This document shows, one piece after another, positions 8,267 through 15,770 of a stretch of DNA of 43,828 nucleotides. Origin of the DNA: Catenulisporales bacterium (GTDB lineage Bacteria > Actinomycetota > Actinomycetes > Streptomycetales > Catenulisporaceae); NCBI GenBank assembly GCA_019510485.1, contig JAEKKI010000155.1:1-43828 (forward strand). The letters are read 5' to 3'. The position numbers and the translations under genes are program-made. Positions within the stretch are counted from its first letter, which is position 1; each line of letters begins with the position of its first letter. The notes beneath the pieces are model-generated. The model saw only the letters and a list, made by a program, of their open reading frames with translations, made no database searches and was not told the origin of the DNA.

Positions 8267-9118
8267 ATGGATGAGAACACGAACACCGCGCAGTCCACCG
8301 CCACCCCGTTGACCCTGGTCCTCGGCGCCTCCGGCAAGACCGGCCGCCGCGTGGCCGAGCGTCTCCAGGCGGCGGGCTTGAACGTCCGCCGCGGGTCCCG
8401 CGCCGCCAGCCCCGCCTTCGACTGGGAGGATCCGGTGACCTGGCCGGATGTGCTGGCCGGCGTCACGAACGTCTACGTCTCCTACTTCCCGGACCTGGCC
8501 GTCCCCGGTGCGACCGAGGCCATCGCCGCCTTCGTCGAGCAGGCCGAGCGCGCCGGCGTCCGCCGGCTGGTGCTGCTGTCCGGCCGCGGCGAGGCCGAGG
8601 CCCAGCGCGCTGAGCAGGCCGTGACCGGATCAGGCCTGGAATGGACCGTGGTCCGCGCCAGCTGGTTCGCGCAGAACTTCTCCGAGGGCGCCTTCGCCGA
8701 CGCCGTCCGGTCCGGCGATGTGGCGCTGCCGGTCGGCGACGTCGGCGAACCCTTCGTCGATGCCGACGACATCGCCGACGTCGCGGTCGCCGCGCTCACC
8801 GAGGACGGTCATCACGGCCAGATCTACGAGGTCACCGGCCCCCGGCTCCTGACCTTCGCCGAAGCCGTCGCCACCATCGCCGCGGCGGCCAACCGCGACG
8901 TCGTCTTCGCCCCCATCCCGCTGGAAGCGTTCAGCGGCTACCTCGCCGAGGCCGGCGAGCCGCAGGAAGTGATCGACATGCTCGCCTACCTGTTCACCGA
9001 AGTCCTGGACGGCCGCAACGCCCACCTCGCCGACGGCGTGCAGCGCGCCCTGGGCCGCGAGCCGCGCGACTTCGCCGACTACGCCCGCACCGCCGCCGAG
9101 AACGGAGCCTGGAAATGA
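8267..9118 (+). CDS. NmrA-like NAD(P)-binding Rossmann protein (atypical SDR)
   Basis: A 283-residue atypical short-chain dehydrogenase. The N-terminal TLVLGASGKTGRRVAERL is the dinucleotide-binding loop, followed by RRLVLLSGRGEAE and the region RASWFAQNFSEG that matches NmrA/quinone-reductase-like members. EPFVDADDIADVAVAAL is the usual later motif. The catalytic YxxxK of classical SDRs is absent, as expected for this subgroup. It probably binds NAD(P) and either reduces a quinone or carbonyl or acts as a redox sensor; the substrate is unknown. It begins behind a divergent AraC regulator and overlaps the next gene by ATGA, so the two form a coupled operon. Confidence 0.85.
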   Translation: MDENTNTAQSTATPLTLVLGASGKTGRRVAERLQAAGLNVRRGSRAASPAFDWEDPVTWPDVLAGVTNVYVSYFPDLAVPGATEAIAAFVEQAERAGVRRLVLLSGRGEAEAQRAEQAVTGSGLEWTVVRASWFAQNFSEGAFADAVRSGDVALPVGDVGEPFVDADDIADVAVAALTEDGHHGQIYEVTGPRLLTFAEAVATIAAAANRDVVFAPIPLEAFSGYLAEAGEPQEVIDMLAYLFTEVLDGRNAHLADGVQRALGREPRDFADYARTAAENGAWK

Positions 9119-9672
9119 TCAGGACGGACCGGGGACCCGGCATCCTGGCCACGGCCACCGTCGTCACGGGCTTGATCGCCGGCGTCTACTACGCCTTCGC
9201 CTGCGCGGTCATGCTGGGCCTCGGCGCCTCCGGCGACCGGACCTTCATCGAGGCGATGCAGAACGTCAACAAGAAGATCGAGAACCCGGTGTTCTTCCTG
9301 AGCTTCTACGGCGCGCTGGTGCTGCCGGCGTGGGCGCTGCGCGAGTACCGCCACGACCGCCGGATGCGGCTGTGGATCGGGGCCGCGCTCATTCTCTACG
9401 TGATCGGGCTGCTGACCACCATGGGCATCAACATCCCGTTGAACAACGACCTGGCGAACGCCGGGAACCCGGCGACGATCGCCGACCCGGCGGCGGTGCG
9501 GGCTCGGTTCGAGGACACCTGGAACGTATGGAACATCGCGCGGGCTGTGGTCAGTACGGGAGCGGCCATATGCCTGGCCCGCGCGATGGTGTTGCTCGGG
9601 CGGACTTCCGTCAGTCAATCGAGCGAAGTAATCCGTACCGCTTCCCCAATCGGATTCTCGCCCGAGCTATAG
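9115..9672 (+). CDS. DUF1772 (anthrone oxygenase-like) membrane protein
   Basis: A 185-residue integral membrane protein with four predicted helices: near residues 9-35, 60-77, 88-108 and 143-162. The family signature is visible as GVYYAFACAVMLGL at the N-terminus and NIPLNNDLA after the third helix, both typical of DUF1772. Some fungal relatives are described as anthrone oxygenases, but most bacterial members are uncharacterised. Its ATG lies in the ATGA overlap with the dehydrogenase gene, so the two are probably co-translated. An AraC regulator, an NmrA-like protein and DUF1772 is a recurrent Actinobacterial set. The tail after about residue 165 is Ser-rich and probably disordered. Confidence 0.82.
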   Translation: MIRTDRGPGILATATVVTGLIAGVYYAFACAVMLGLGASGDRTFIEAMQNVNKKIENPVFFLSFYGALVLPAWALREYRHDRRMRLWIGAALILYVIGLLTTMGINIPLNNDLANAGNPATIADPAAVRARFEDTWNVWNIARAVVSTGAAICLARAMVLLGRTSVSQSSEVIRTASPIGFSPEL

Positions 9673-9751
9673 GAACGAATTCCAATCGGAGCCGCCGTAT
9701 AGGTAGAAGCGCGTATGGAGTGGGTGCGGCTGAAGACCGAGTAAGCACACG

Positions 9752-9788
9752 AGGGCCCCGCAGGATCTCATCGATCCGGCGGGGCCCT
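9752..9788. terminator. Hairpin terminator after the DUF1772 operon
   Basis: AGGGCCCCGC at 9752-9761 pairs with 9779-9788. A second inner stem GGATC/GATCC pairs 9763-9767 with 9773-9777. It lies between convergent genes and may serve both; there is no strong U tract. Confidence 0.7.
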
Positions 9789-9852
9789 ATGCGCGCTCTT
9801 CAATATTCGATTCCCGTTGGTAGAGCAGGAAGGCGGCCTGCTCACATCGTGC

Positions 9853-10680
9853 TCAGACCCGCGCCGACTGCACCGGAGCCGGAGCCCGCAGCCCGTGACG
9901 GTTCAGGGGGACGGTCGACACCTGTCCTTGCCGTAGCGATTGCGCGCCGGGCGCCAGCGGACCCGCCGGGTTCGAAGCCGCGGCCGATGCGGCCGAAGCC
10001 GGGGCGGGCACCGAACCGGCCGGGGCGCCGGGCCCGGCGGCGACCGTCGCGTGCACCGCCTCGGCGAGCAGCAGCCGCAGCTTCATCGCCTCGGCGAGCT
10101 TGGACTGCTCGTCGTCCTGGCCGCCGTGCGGGACGTCGATGGTCTCGATGACGCACCGCGCCACCTCGTTGCCCGCCGCCTCGGCCAGCGTTCGGGTGAA
10201 GGCCAGGGCCGCCTCGTGGAACGGGATCGGCTCCTGGGCCGCGGCGCGCATGCGCTCCAGGGCCGCGGTCAGCTGCTCGCGCTGCGACGGGTAGATGCGA
10301 CGCGCGGCCAGCTCGGCCATCAGCGTCAGCAGCGCGGTGCGGACCTCGCCGAGTTCCTCGATCAGCGCCGGGGAGGACTCGTAGTCCAGCTGGACCGAGA
10401 GGACGAGCGGGTCCAGGAGGTTCCACTCGGCCTTGGGGCGGACCGTGGTGCCGCGGCCGTGGCGGATGCGCAGGACGCGCTTTTCCTCCAGGGCCTTGAG
10501 GGCCTCGCGCAAGATGGTCCGGCTGACCGCGAACTCGGCGGCCAGGGCGGCCTCCGGCGGCAGGTCGGTGCCCGGCGGGAACTCGCCCTCCAGTATGCGC
10601 AGCAGCAGCCGCTCGACGACGGCGTTGGCGAGGCGGGCGGGCCGGATGACCCGGTGGACGTTCCATCCCTCGACGTACAT
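9853..10680 (-). CDS. GntR-family (FadR subfamily) transcriptional regulator
   Basis: A 275-residue regulator. Residues 15-80 form the GntR winged helix: LEGEFPPGTDLPPEAALAAE, VSRTILREALKALEEK, then RHGRGTTVRP. The next 120 residues match the all-helical FCD effector domain but look shortened. The metal-ligand segment usually written FHRxLAEAxGN reads FTRTLAEAAGN, so one His is Thr. The last 65 residues are Ala/Pro/Ser-rich and look disordered. AGGAG lies ten bases before the ATG. It is flanked by a terminator and a CoxG-like gene, with no obvious metabolic target beside it. The wHTH call is firm; effector and regulon are unknown. Confidence 0.87.
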   Translation of the reverse strand: MYVEGWNVHRVIRPARLANAVVERLLLRILEGEFPPGTDLPPEAALAAEFAVSRTILREALKALEEKRVLRIRHGRGTTVRPKAEWNLLDPLVLSVQLDYESSPALIEELGEVRTALLTLMAELAARRIYPSQREQLTAALERMRAAAQEPIPFHEAALAFTRTLAEAAGNEVARCVIETIDVPHGGQDDEQSKLAEAMKLRLLLAEAVHATVAAGPGAPAGSVPAPASAASAAASNPAGPLAPGAQSLRQGQVSTVPLNRHGLRAPAPVQSARV

Positions 10681-10807
10681 GCTGCTGGTGCTCCTCGGAT
10701 CGTACTGCTCGCGTCACTGGATGCCGGGCATCCAGCCATCCGGTGTGATGTACCGACTTGCGCGCCAATGTACGAGCCGAGGTCTGCTCAAGGCAGCTTT
10801 CTGCGGG

Positions 10808-11737
10808 CTACTCCATCCAAAATGATGAATCCGCGCCCGGGTCGGCGGCGCGTTGTCGGCGCCGGCGCTTGATCAGCAGGAACAATGCCAGAGCCATGAG
10901 CGCCGGAAGCCAGCGGTTCTTCTCATAACGGCCCTCCCAGACCGGCGCCAGCGGGTCCGGGGAAAGGGATTCGTCGACGGTCTGTGTGCTCTCCGAGACC
11001 GGTTGCGATGCCGATTCGGGGTTTTTATTTGACGTCTCCGCCAATACCAGCTCGGCCGGCTCAGTGACCGGACTCTCAGCTTCCGGTGCCACCGGCAGGT
11101 CGGCTTCAGGAGTCTCGTTCGCAGGAGGCTCATCGACGACAGGTGCTTCGGCGCCTGTTTCCTCGGCGACGACCTCCTCGGCGCGGGATTCATCAACGCC
11201 GGCCTCGTCGGCACCGGTCTCATCGGCACCGGTCTCGTCCACGGCCTCGGCATAATCCGCCGCCAGCGCCTCGACCCACGTCGAGGCCAACACCGTCACC
11301 GCCTCGTGCCAGGCCTCCTTCGCGAACTCCAGCGCCCGCCCGGACAGCTCCAGCTCGGGTACCACCGAGACCAGTGTCCGCTCCCCCGCCTCGCCGGCCG
11401 GCGCCAGCGCGATCCGCAAATACCCGGCCAACGCGCCGCTGCCGCGGGCCTGCGCGGCGTCCACCGCGATGTCCAGCATCCCCTTCTGCGCCTCGGCCCC
11501 GGCTATGCAGGCAGTACCGCGGTAGGTGATGGTGGCCCCGGTTCCGCCGCCCCCGATCCGCAGCTTCAGCCGCCCGGCGATCACGTCGCCGGCCACGCCC
11601 TCGGGCCCGTCGGCCGGCGGCACCGGGTGCACCGCGTCGACCGTCAGCCCGGGAACAGCGCGCGCCAGCTTCTCGGGATCGGTGAACGCCAGCCACATCG
11701 TGCGGTGCCGCACCGGCACTTCGATCTCGAACGCCAT
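10808..11737 (-). CDS. CoxG-like SRPBCC protein with acidic linker and C-terminal membrane anchor
   Basis: About 309 residues. The first 165 match the CoxG/SRPBCC type: FEIEVPVRHRTMWLAFTDPEKLARAVPGL is reduced here to its features, a short beta strand, the DPEKLARAVPGL motif and a Gly-rich IGGGGTGATITYRG hairpin. Next comes about 100 residues of Glu/Asp/Ala/Thr-rich linker with ETGAD repeats. One C-terminal membrane helix follows (WLPALMALALFLLI) with a basic RRRRQR stop-transfer. The SRPBCC domain would face the cytosol. CoxG in CO oxidisers helps recruit CO dehydrogenase to the membrane, but no cox subunits are nearby, so the ligand or partner is open. ATG 11737 follows a G-rich ribosome site; earlier in-frame starts would add a region without domain character. 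Confidence 0.8.
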   Translation of the reverse strand: MAFEIEVPVRHRTMWLAFTDPEKLARAVPGLTVDAVHPVPPADGPEGVAGDVIAGRLKLRIGGGGTGATITYRGTACIAGAEAQKGMLDIAVDAAQARGSGALAGYLRIALAPAGEAGERTLVSVVPELELSGRALEFAKEAWHEAVTVLASTWVEALAADYAEAVDETGADETGADEAGVDESRAEEVVAEETGAEAPVVDEPPANETPEADLPVAPEAESPVTEPAELVLAETSNKNPESASQPVSESTQTVDESLSPDPLAPVWEGRYEKNRWLPALMALALFLLIKRRRRQRAADPGADSSFWME

Positions 11738-11825
11738 CGCGTACCCACCCCCTTGCCGAGAGTCGTTCACGCGATCTTCCAGAGTGCGGTTCACGCGCTC
11801 ATGCGATCGCATGCCTGCTGGCACG

Positions 11826-12590
11826 TTACCAGCGCTTGGACATCCCGCGGCTTACCTTGGTCACCAGATTGCGCGGCACGATCTTGGCCACCGCGGTCAG
11901 CGCCTTGTACTGCACGCTCGGCACACTGACGGCCACACCCCGACGAAGGTCCTTCAGCGCGCCCTCGACGATCTCGTCGGCCTCCAGCCACATCCAGCCC
12001 GGGATGTCGGCGGTGTCGATGTCGGCGCGCTCGTGGAACTCGGTGTGGGTGAAGCCGGGGCAGACCGCGAGCACGCGCACGCCGGTGCCGTGCACCTCGG
12101 CGGCGATCGACTCGCTGAAGTTGGTGACCCACGCCTTCGCGGCGCTGTAGGTGCCGCGCGGGACGAAGCCGGCGACCGAGGAGACGTTGATGACCGCGCC
12201 GCGGCCGCGCTCGATCATGCCGGGCAGCGCGGCGCGGGTCAGCCGCAGCACCGCGCGCACGAGCACTTCGAGCATCGTGTCCTCGTCCTCGACCGGATGC
12301 GACAGGAACGCGGTGCCGTGGCCGAAGCCGGCGTTGTTCACCAGGACGTCCACGCCGCGCAGCGGGTCGGCGAGGCGGTCCTCGACCAGCGCCCGCCCCT
12401 CGACCGTCGCCAGGTCCGCCGAGAGCACCTCCACCGCGCCGGCTCCTAACAGTTTGAGCTCGGCGGCGCAGCTCTCCAGGCGCGCGACGTCCCGCGCCAC
12501 GAGGACCAGGTCATAGCGGGCCGCCGCGAAACGGCGGGCGAACGCGGCACCGATGCCGGCCGTCGCCCCGGTAATCAAGGCCGTCGTCAT
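11826..12590 (-). CDS. Short-chain dehydrogenase/reductase (classical SDR)
   Basis: A 254-residue classical SDR. It has the cofactor loop TGATAGIG near residue 8, NNAGFGHG in the middle, catalytic Ser in VINVSSVAGF, and YSAAKAW supplying the YxxxK pair. The C-terminus is basic and hydrophobic, resembling SDRs loosely associated with membranes. It should oxidise or reduce an alcohol/ketone with NAD(P); the substrate is not inferable. The start ATG overlaps the stop of the upstream DUF2617 gene (ATGA, 12587-12590), so the two are translationally coupled. An in-frame upstream extension exists but lies inside the DUF2617 gene and has no dehydrogenase character. Confidence 0.88.
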   Translation of the reverse strand: MTTALITGATAGIGAAFARRFAAARYDLVLVARDVARLESCAAELKLLGAGAVEVLSADLATVEGRALVEDRLADPLRGVDVLVNNAGFGHGTAFLSHPVEDEDTMLEVLVRAVLRLTRAALPGMIERGRGAVINVSSVAGFVPRGTYSAAKAWVTNFSESIAAEVHGTGVRVLAVCPGFTHTEFHERADIDTADIPGWMWLEADEIVEGALKDLRRGVAVSVPSVQYKALTAVAKIVPRNLVTKVSRGMSKRW

Positions 12591-13033
12591 GGCCTCAAGC
12601 CTGGCATGCCCCCTCCGGCGCCACCAGAGGGGGGTGCACGGTGCAGGACCGTCCTGGTGGCGACCACGTCCCCGCCGCCGGCGGCGTGCGGGTAGGTGTG
12701 CCAGGTGCGCCACAGGACGCCGTGCAGCCGGGCGTCGAGCGCGCGCACTTCGCAGCGGACTTCGTAGTGGAAGCCGTCGCCGAGTTCGCGCTCCATGACG
12801 ACCGGCAGCGGCTCCGGGGCCGGTTGCCGACAGGCGATGGTCTCGCGGCAGATGAGGCGGTCGCCGGCGCGGACCAGGATCTGGTGCGAGGCGCCGAGGA
12901 TGCGCACTTCCAGGTCGAGCGGGCCGACGAGGTGGCGGCTGGTGTGCAGGGGCGGCTGGTCGGGGGCTTCCAGGGACCAGGACAGCTCGGACGCGTGGAC
13001 GTCTCTGTAGGGGACCGACAAGGGGGCGATCAC
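12587..13033 (-). CDS. DUF2617 family protein
   Basis: A 148-residue soluble protein recognised as DUF2617. It has an N-terminal PYRDVHASELSWSLE, the central RILGASHQILV followed by CRETIAC, and the C-terminal RTWHTYPHAAGGGDVVATRT. The family is almost confined to Actinomycetota and has no known function. The start is a GTG at 13033 without an evident ribosome site, chosen because family members begin a few residues before the PYxD motif. It shares an ATGA overlap with the downstream dehydrogenase, which is the only functional hint from context. The last 15 residues are Gly/Pro-rich and variable. Confidence 0.78.
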   Translation of the reverse strand: MIAPLSVPYRDVHASELSWSLEAPDQPPLHTSRHLVGPLDLEVRILGASHQILVRAGDRLICRETIACRQPAPEPLPVVMERELGDGFHYEVRCEVRALDARLHGVLWRTWHTYPHAAGGGDVVATRTVLHRAPPSGGAGGGMPGLRP

Positions 13034-13148
13034 GTCCGGGCAACGAGTGAGCCGGGGCCCAGGTCACGAAGAAAGCTGATGGTCCGATGAATCAACCGCC
13101 GACGGCCGGGCAACGGGCAGCGGCATCAGGTCGGCAGGGGTTCGCCGG

Positions 13149-13556
13149 TCAATGGCGACCGCGGCCCCTGCCTTTGGTCTGGCTCGCTTGGCTCGCTTGG
13201 CTCGCGGCGGCGTCCTTGCCGGTGCGCTGCTGGCCGTGCTCGGTCTCCCGGGCCATCACGGTCTTGCGACGCCCGACCATCGGCAGGCCCACCATGCCCA
13301 GGCCGGCCCCGGCCAGACAGGTGTAGAGCCACCAGCCGTGGCCGTCGGCGATGAGGGTCCCACGGAAAGGCAACAGGATGAGGAAAGCCGCAGCCCACAG
13401 GCCGATGCCGATCCAGATAACCTTTGCCTCGTTGATCCGCATCGGCTCCAGCTTGGGCCGGCCGGCGCGGCCCCGGGCGGCGGCGCGCCCGGGCAGGTCA
13501 CGCTCCGGCGTGCCCTCCGGCTCCTCCGCTCGGCGCCTGCGGCCCTGGGTTGTCAT
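13149..13556 (-). CDS. DUF2530 small membrane protein
   Basis: A 135-residue protein with two membrane helices: IWIGIGLWAAAFLILLPF around 46-64 and a second around 73-92. The HGWWLYTCLAGAGLGMVGL region is characteristic of DUF2530. The first 38 residues are Arg/Glu/Pro-rich and probably cytosolic. The tail has ASQASQ repeats encoded by a 9-bp tandem repeat. An alternative ATG at 13442 would drop the disordered N-terminus. Family members commonly sit beside an NCS2 purine permease gene, as here, where the two are divergent with 51 bases between them. The function is unknown; a link to purine transport is suggested only by location. Confidence 0.75.
   Translation of the reverse strand: MTTQGRRRRAEEPEGTPERDLPGRAAARGRAGRPKLEPMRINEAKVIWIGIGLWAAAFLILLPFRGTLIADGHGWWLYTCLAGAGLGMVGLPMVGRRKTVMARETEHGQQRTGKDAAASQASQASQTKGRGRGRH
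13181..13207. repeat. 9-bp tandem repeat, three copies, at the 3' end of the DUF2530 gene
   Basis: GGCTCGCTT occurs twice, then GGCTCGCGG. On the minus strand it encodes Ala-Ser-Gln repeats near the C-terminus. Confidence 0.8.
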
Positions 13557-13562
13557 GTGGAC

Positions 13563-13568
13563 AGGATA
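13563..13568 (-). promoter_or_regulatory. -10 box TATCCT for the DUF2530 gene
   Basis: TATCCT ends six bases before ATG 13556 on the minus strand, with no Shine-Dalgarno between them. It supports 13556 rather than the internal ATG at 13442. Confidence 0.45.
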
Positions 13569-13607
13569 TCGGCGGCTCGGCCCGCCGAGTGAGGAGCAGG
13601 GGTAGCG

Positions 13608-15047
13608 GTGACAGTGCAGGCGGACGGCGGCGCGGGCGGCGCCGGCGGGGTGGGCGTTCTGGAACGCGTCTTCAGGGTGCACGAGCGGGGTTCGACGTAC
13701 GTCCGCGAGGTCCGCGGCGGCCTGGCCACGTTCTTCACCATGGCGTACATCCTGGTGCTGAATCCGATCATCCTGGGCAGCGACACGGCCAAGGACGAGT
13801 TCGGCCACAACCTCGACCACACCCAGCTGGTCACCTCCACCGCGGTCGTGGCCGGCGTGATGACGCTGATCATGGGAGTCGGCGGCAACCTGCCGCTGGC
13901 CATCGCCGCGGGCCTGGGGCTCAACGGCGTCGTGGCCTACACCCTGGCCCCGGCCATGTCCTGGCCGGACGCGATGGGGCTGGTGGTGCTGGAAGGCCTC
14001 GGCATCTGCCTGCTGGTGGTCACCGGCCTGCGCCAGAAGATCATGGACGCCATCCCGCTGGCCCTGAAGAAGGCCATCGGCGTCGGCATCGGCCTGTTCA
14101 TCGCCTTCATCGGCCTGGTCGACGCCGGGTTCGTCGGCAAGGGCGCGGGGACTCCGGTCACCCTGGGCGCGGGAGGCACCCTGAAGGGATGGCCGATGTT
14201 CGTGTTCTGCATCGGCGCGCTGCTCACCCTGTGTCTGCTGGTGCGGCGGGTCCCGGGCGGCCTGCTGATCGCGATCGTCGGCACCACGGTCCTGGCCATC
14301 GTGGTCAACAAGATCGCCAAAATTCCGGACGCCGCCTGGGGCACCATCGCCCCCAAGCTCCCGGACGGCGTGGTCGCCCATCCCGACTTCGGCCTGCTCG
14401 GAAAGTTCAGTCTCTTCGGCGGGTTCCACCACGCCGGCATCCTGACCGCGGTCGTCTTCGTGTTCACGCTGATCCTGGCCGACTTCTTCGACGCGATGGG
14501 GACCATCATCGGGATCAGCGGTGAGGCGGGGTTGCTGGACGATGAGGGGCGGCTGCCCGGTATCGGTCGGGTGTTGTTCATCGACGGTCTGGCGGCGGCT
14601 GCCGGCGGGGCGGGTTCGGCATCGTCCAACACGTGTTTCGTGGAGAGCGCCGCCGGTGTCGGTGAGGGGGCGCGGACTGGCTTGGCGAACCTGGTCACCG
14701 GCGTACTGCTGTTCCTGGCGGCGTTCCTGACTCCGGTGCTGACGATCGTGCCGTCGCAGGCTGCTGCTCCGGCGCTGGTCGCGGTCGGCTTCCTGATGAT
14801 GACGCAGGCCAAGGACATTGACTGGGACGACTGGGAGATCGCGGTCCCGGCGTTCCTGACGATCGCGCTGATGCCGTTCACGTACAGCATCACCAACGGG
14901 ATCGGGGCCGGGTTCATCCTGTTCTGCGTGCTGAAGGTGGTGCTGGGGAAGGCGCGGGACGTCAACTGGCTGATGTGGATCGTGTCGGGGTTGTTCGTGG
15001 TGTACTTCGCGCTGGATCCGATCAAGGAGGCTTTGGGGATCAGCTAG
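13608..15047 (+). CDS. NCS2-family purine permease (AzgA-like)
   Basis: A 479-residue integral membrane transporter with about 12-14 helices. It matches the AzgA branch of NCS2 (hypoxanthine/adenine/guanine permeases). Visible features are the TFFTMAYILVLNP first helix, GLGLNGVVAYTLAP, KKAIGVGIGLFIAFIGL, the DFFDAMGTIIGI segment with the substrate-site acidic residues, and SASSNTCFVESAAGVGEGARTGL shortened here to its SASSNTCFVESAAGV core. It should import a purine base by cation symport across the cytoplasmic membrane. The start is a GTG at 13608 behind an AGGAGCAGGGG stretch. The hpt gene elsewhere in this window could salvage the imported base. Its stop interlocks with the convergent Uma2 gene. 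Confidence 0.92.
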   Translation: MTVQADGGAGGAGGVGVLERVFRVHERGSTYVREVRGGLATFFTMAYILVLNPIILGSDTAKDEFGHNLDHTQLVTSTAVVAGVMTLIMGVGGNLPLAIAAGLGLNGVVAYTLAPAMSWPDAMGLVVLEGLGICLLVVTGLRQKIMDAIPLALKKAIGVGIGLFIAFIGLVDAGFVGKGAGTPVTLGAGGTLKGWPMFVFCIGALLTLCLLVRRVPGGLLIAIVGTTVLAIVVNKIAKIPDAAWGTIAPKLPDGVVAHPDFGLLGKFSLFGGFHHAGILTAVVFVFTLILADFFDAMGTIIGISGEAGLLDDEGRLPGIGRVLFIDGLAAAAGGAGSASSNTCFVESAAGVGEGARTGLANLVTGVLLFLAAFLTPVLTIVPSQAAAPALVAVGFLMMTQAKDIDWDDWEIAVPAFLTIALMPFTYSITNGIGAGFILFCVLKVVLGKARDVNWLMWIVSGLFVVYFALDPIKEALGIS

Positions 15048-15646
15048 CGGCGCGGTCCCGGTCCTCTGGGAGCCGGCTGGCGGCGGAACTTGTTGATCTC
15101 CCAGACGTCCAGGGTCACCGGAAACGGCTCCTCGATGTCGAGGAACTCATCACATTCGCCGACCTTCTCGGGGCAGCCGAGATCCCGGTTCGACTTCCAG
15201 ACCTCGATCAGAGTCTTGTCTTCGACGTCATCGACGAACCAGACATGCCGGACCCCGGCCGCGGCGTACCGGTTCGCCTTCAGCTCGCGATCGCGGGGAT
15301 CCGACTCGGCTGAGACAGCGTCGACGACCAGGACCGCCTCCGCGGCCTGGAATCCGGTCTGGTGGATTCCGCCCAGCGCCGCTTGATCGACCACGAGCAC
15401 GCCGGGCTCCGGCGTTTCCCGCGTCATGAACAGATGCGAAGGTGCGGCGCACCGCAGTGCGCTCTTGATCGCGACCATGGCGAGGTAGTGGAACAACGCC
15501 TGCGGGCTCGCAAAGATCAGGTTCCCGTCGATCAGCTCGGTATGGGGCGGCAGATCAGGGATCCGGTCCAAGTCTTCAGCGCTGTACGGCCCGGTGTGGG
15601 TCGACGTGAACCATGCAGGGCGCACCTGCTCTGCGCTCAGAGTCAC
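15044..15646 (-). CDS. Uma2-family (DUF820) nuclease-fold protein with altered active site
   Basis: About 200 residues, a PD-(D/E)XK-type fold of the Uma2 family. It opens with the PYSAEDL segment and HTELIDGNLIFASPQ, then carries a core strand pair and the DRELKANRYAAAGVRHVWFVDD region containing the conserved Lys. Two catalytic positions differ from the common pattern. The usual PDVxVV reads PGVLVV, losing Asp, and the usual VVEV reads VVDAV, giving Asp for Glu. It may be inactive or weak as a nuclease. The biological role of Uma2 proteins, abundant in Actinobacteria and Cyanobacteria, is unsettled. GTG 15646 is chosen because GGAGGT precedes it by five bases. The gene is convergent with the permease; both stops share one CTAG. 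Confidence 0.8.
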   Translation of the reverse strand: MTLSAEQVRPAWFTSTHTGPYSAEDLDRIPDLPPHTELIDGNLIFASPQALFHYLAMVAIKSALRCAAPSHLFMTRETPEPGVLVVDQAALGGIHQTGFQAAEAVLVVDAVSAESDPRDRELKANRYAAAGVRHVWFVDDVEDKTLIEVWKSNRDLGCPEKVGECDEFLDIEEPFPVTLDVWEINKFRRQPAPRGPGPRR

Positions 15647-15770
15647 GAGGTACCTCCAGAACAGATCGTCGCTCCGTCGATACCCAGTGTGCACAGATCA
15701 GCGAGCCACCGCGCCGATAACAGCAGCAATCACCCATTCAGCCCGTTGCCATACCTCGAACGAGTGTTGC

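Noticed and set aside
10808-11737. Part of a CO dehydrogenase operon
   Set aside because: Only the CoxG-like domain is present; neighbours are a GntR regulator and an SDR, with no coxS, coxM or coxL.
12591-13067. N-terminal extension of the SDR, giving a fusion protein of over 400 residues
   Set aside because: The extension is in frame but lies inside the DUF2617 gene, is Pro/Arg-rich, and the SDR cofactor motif begins normally at ATG 12590 in an ATGA overlap.
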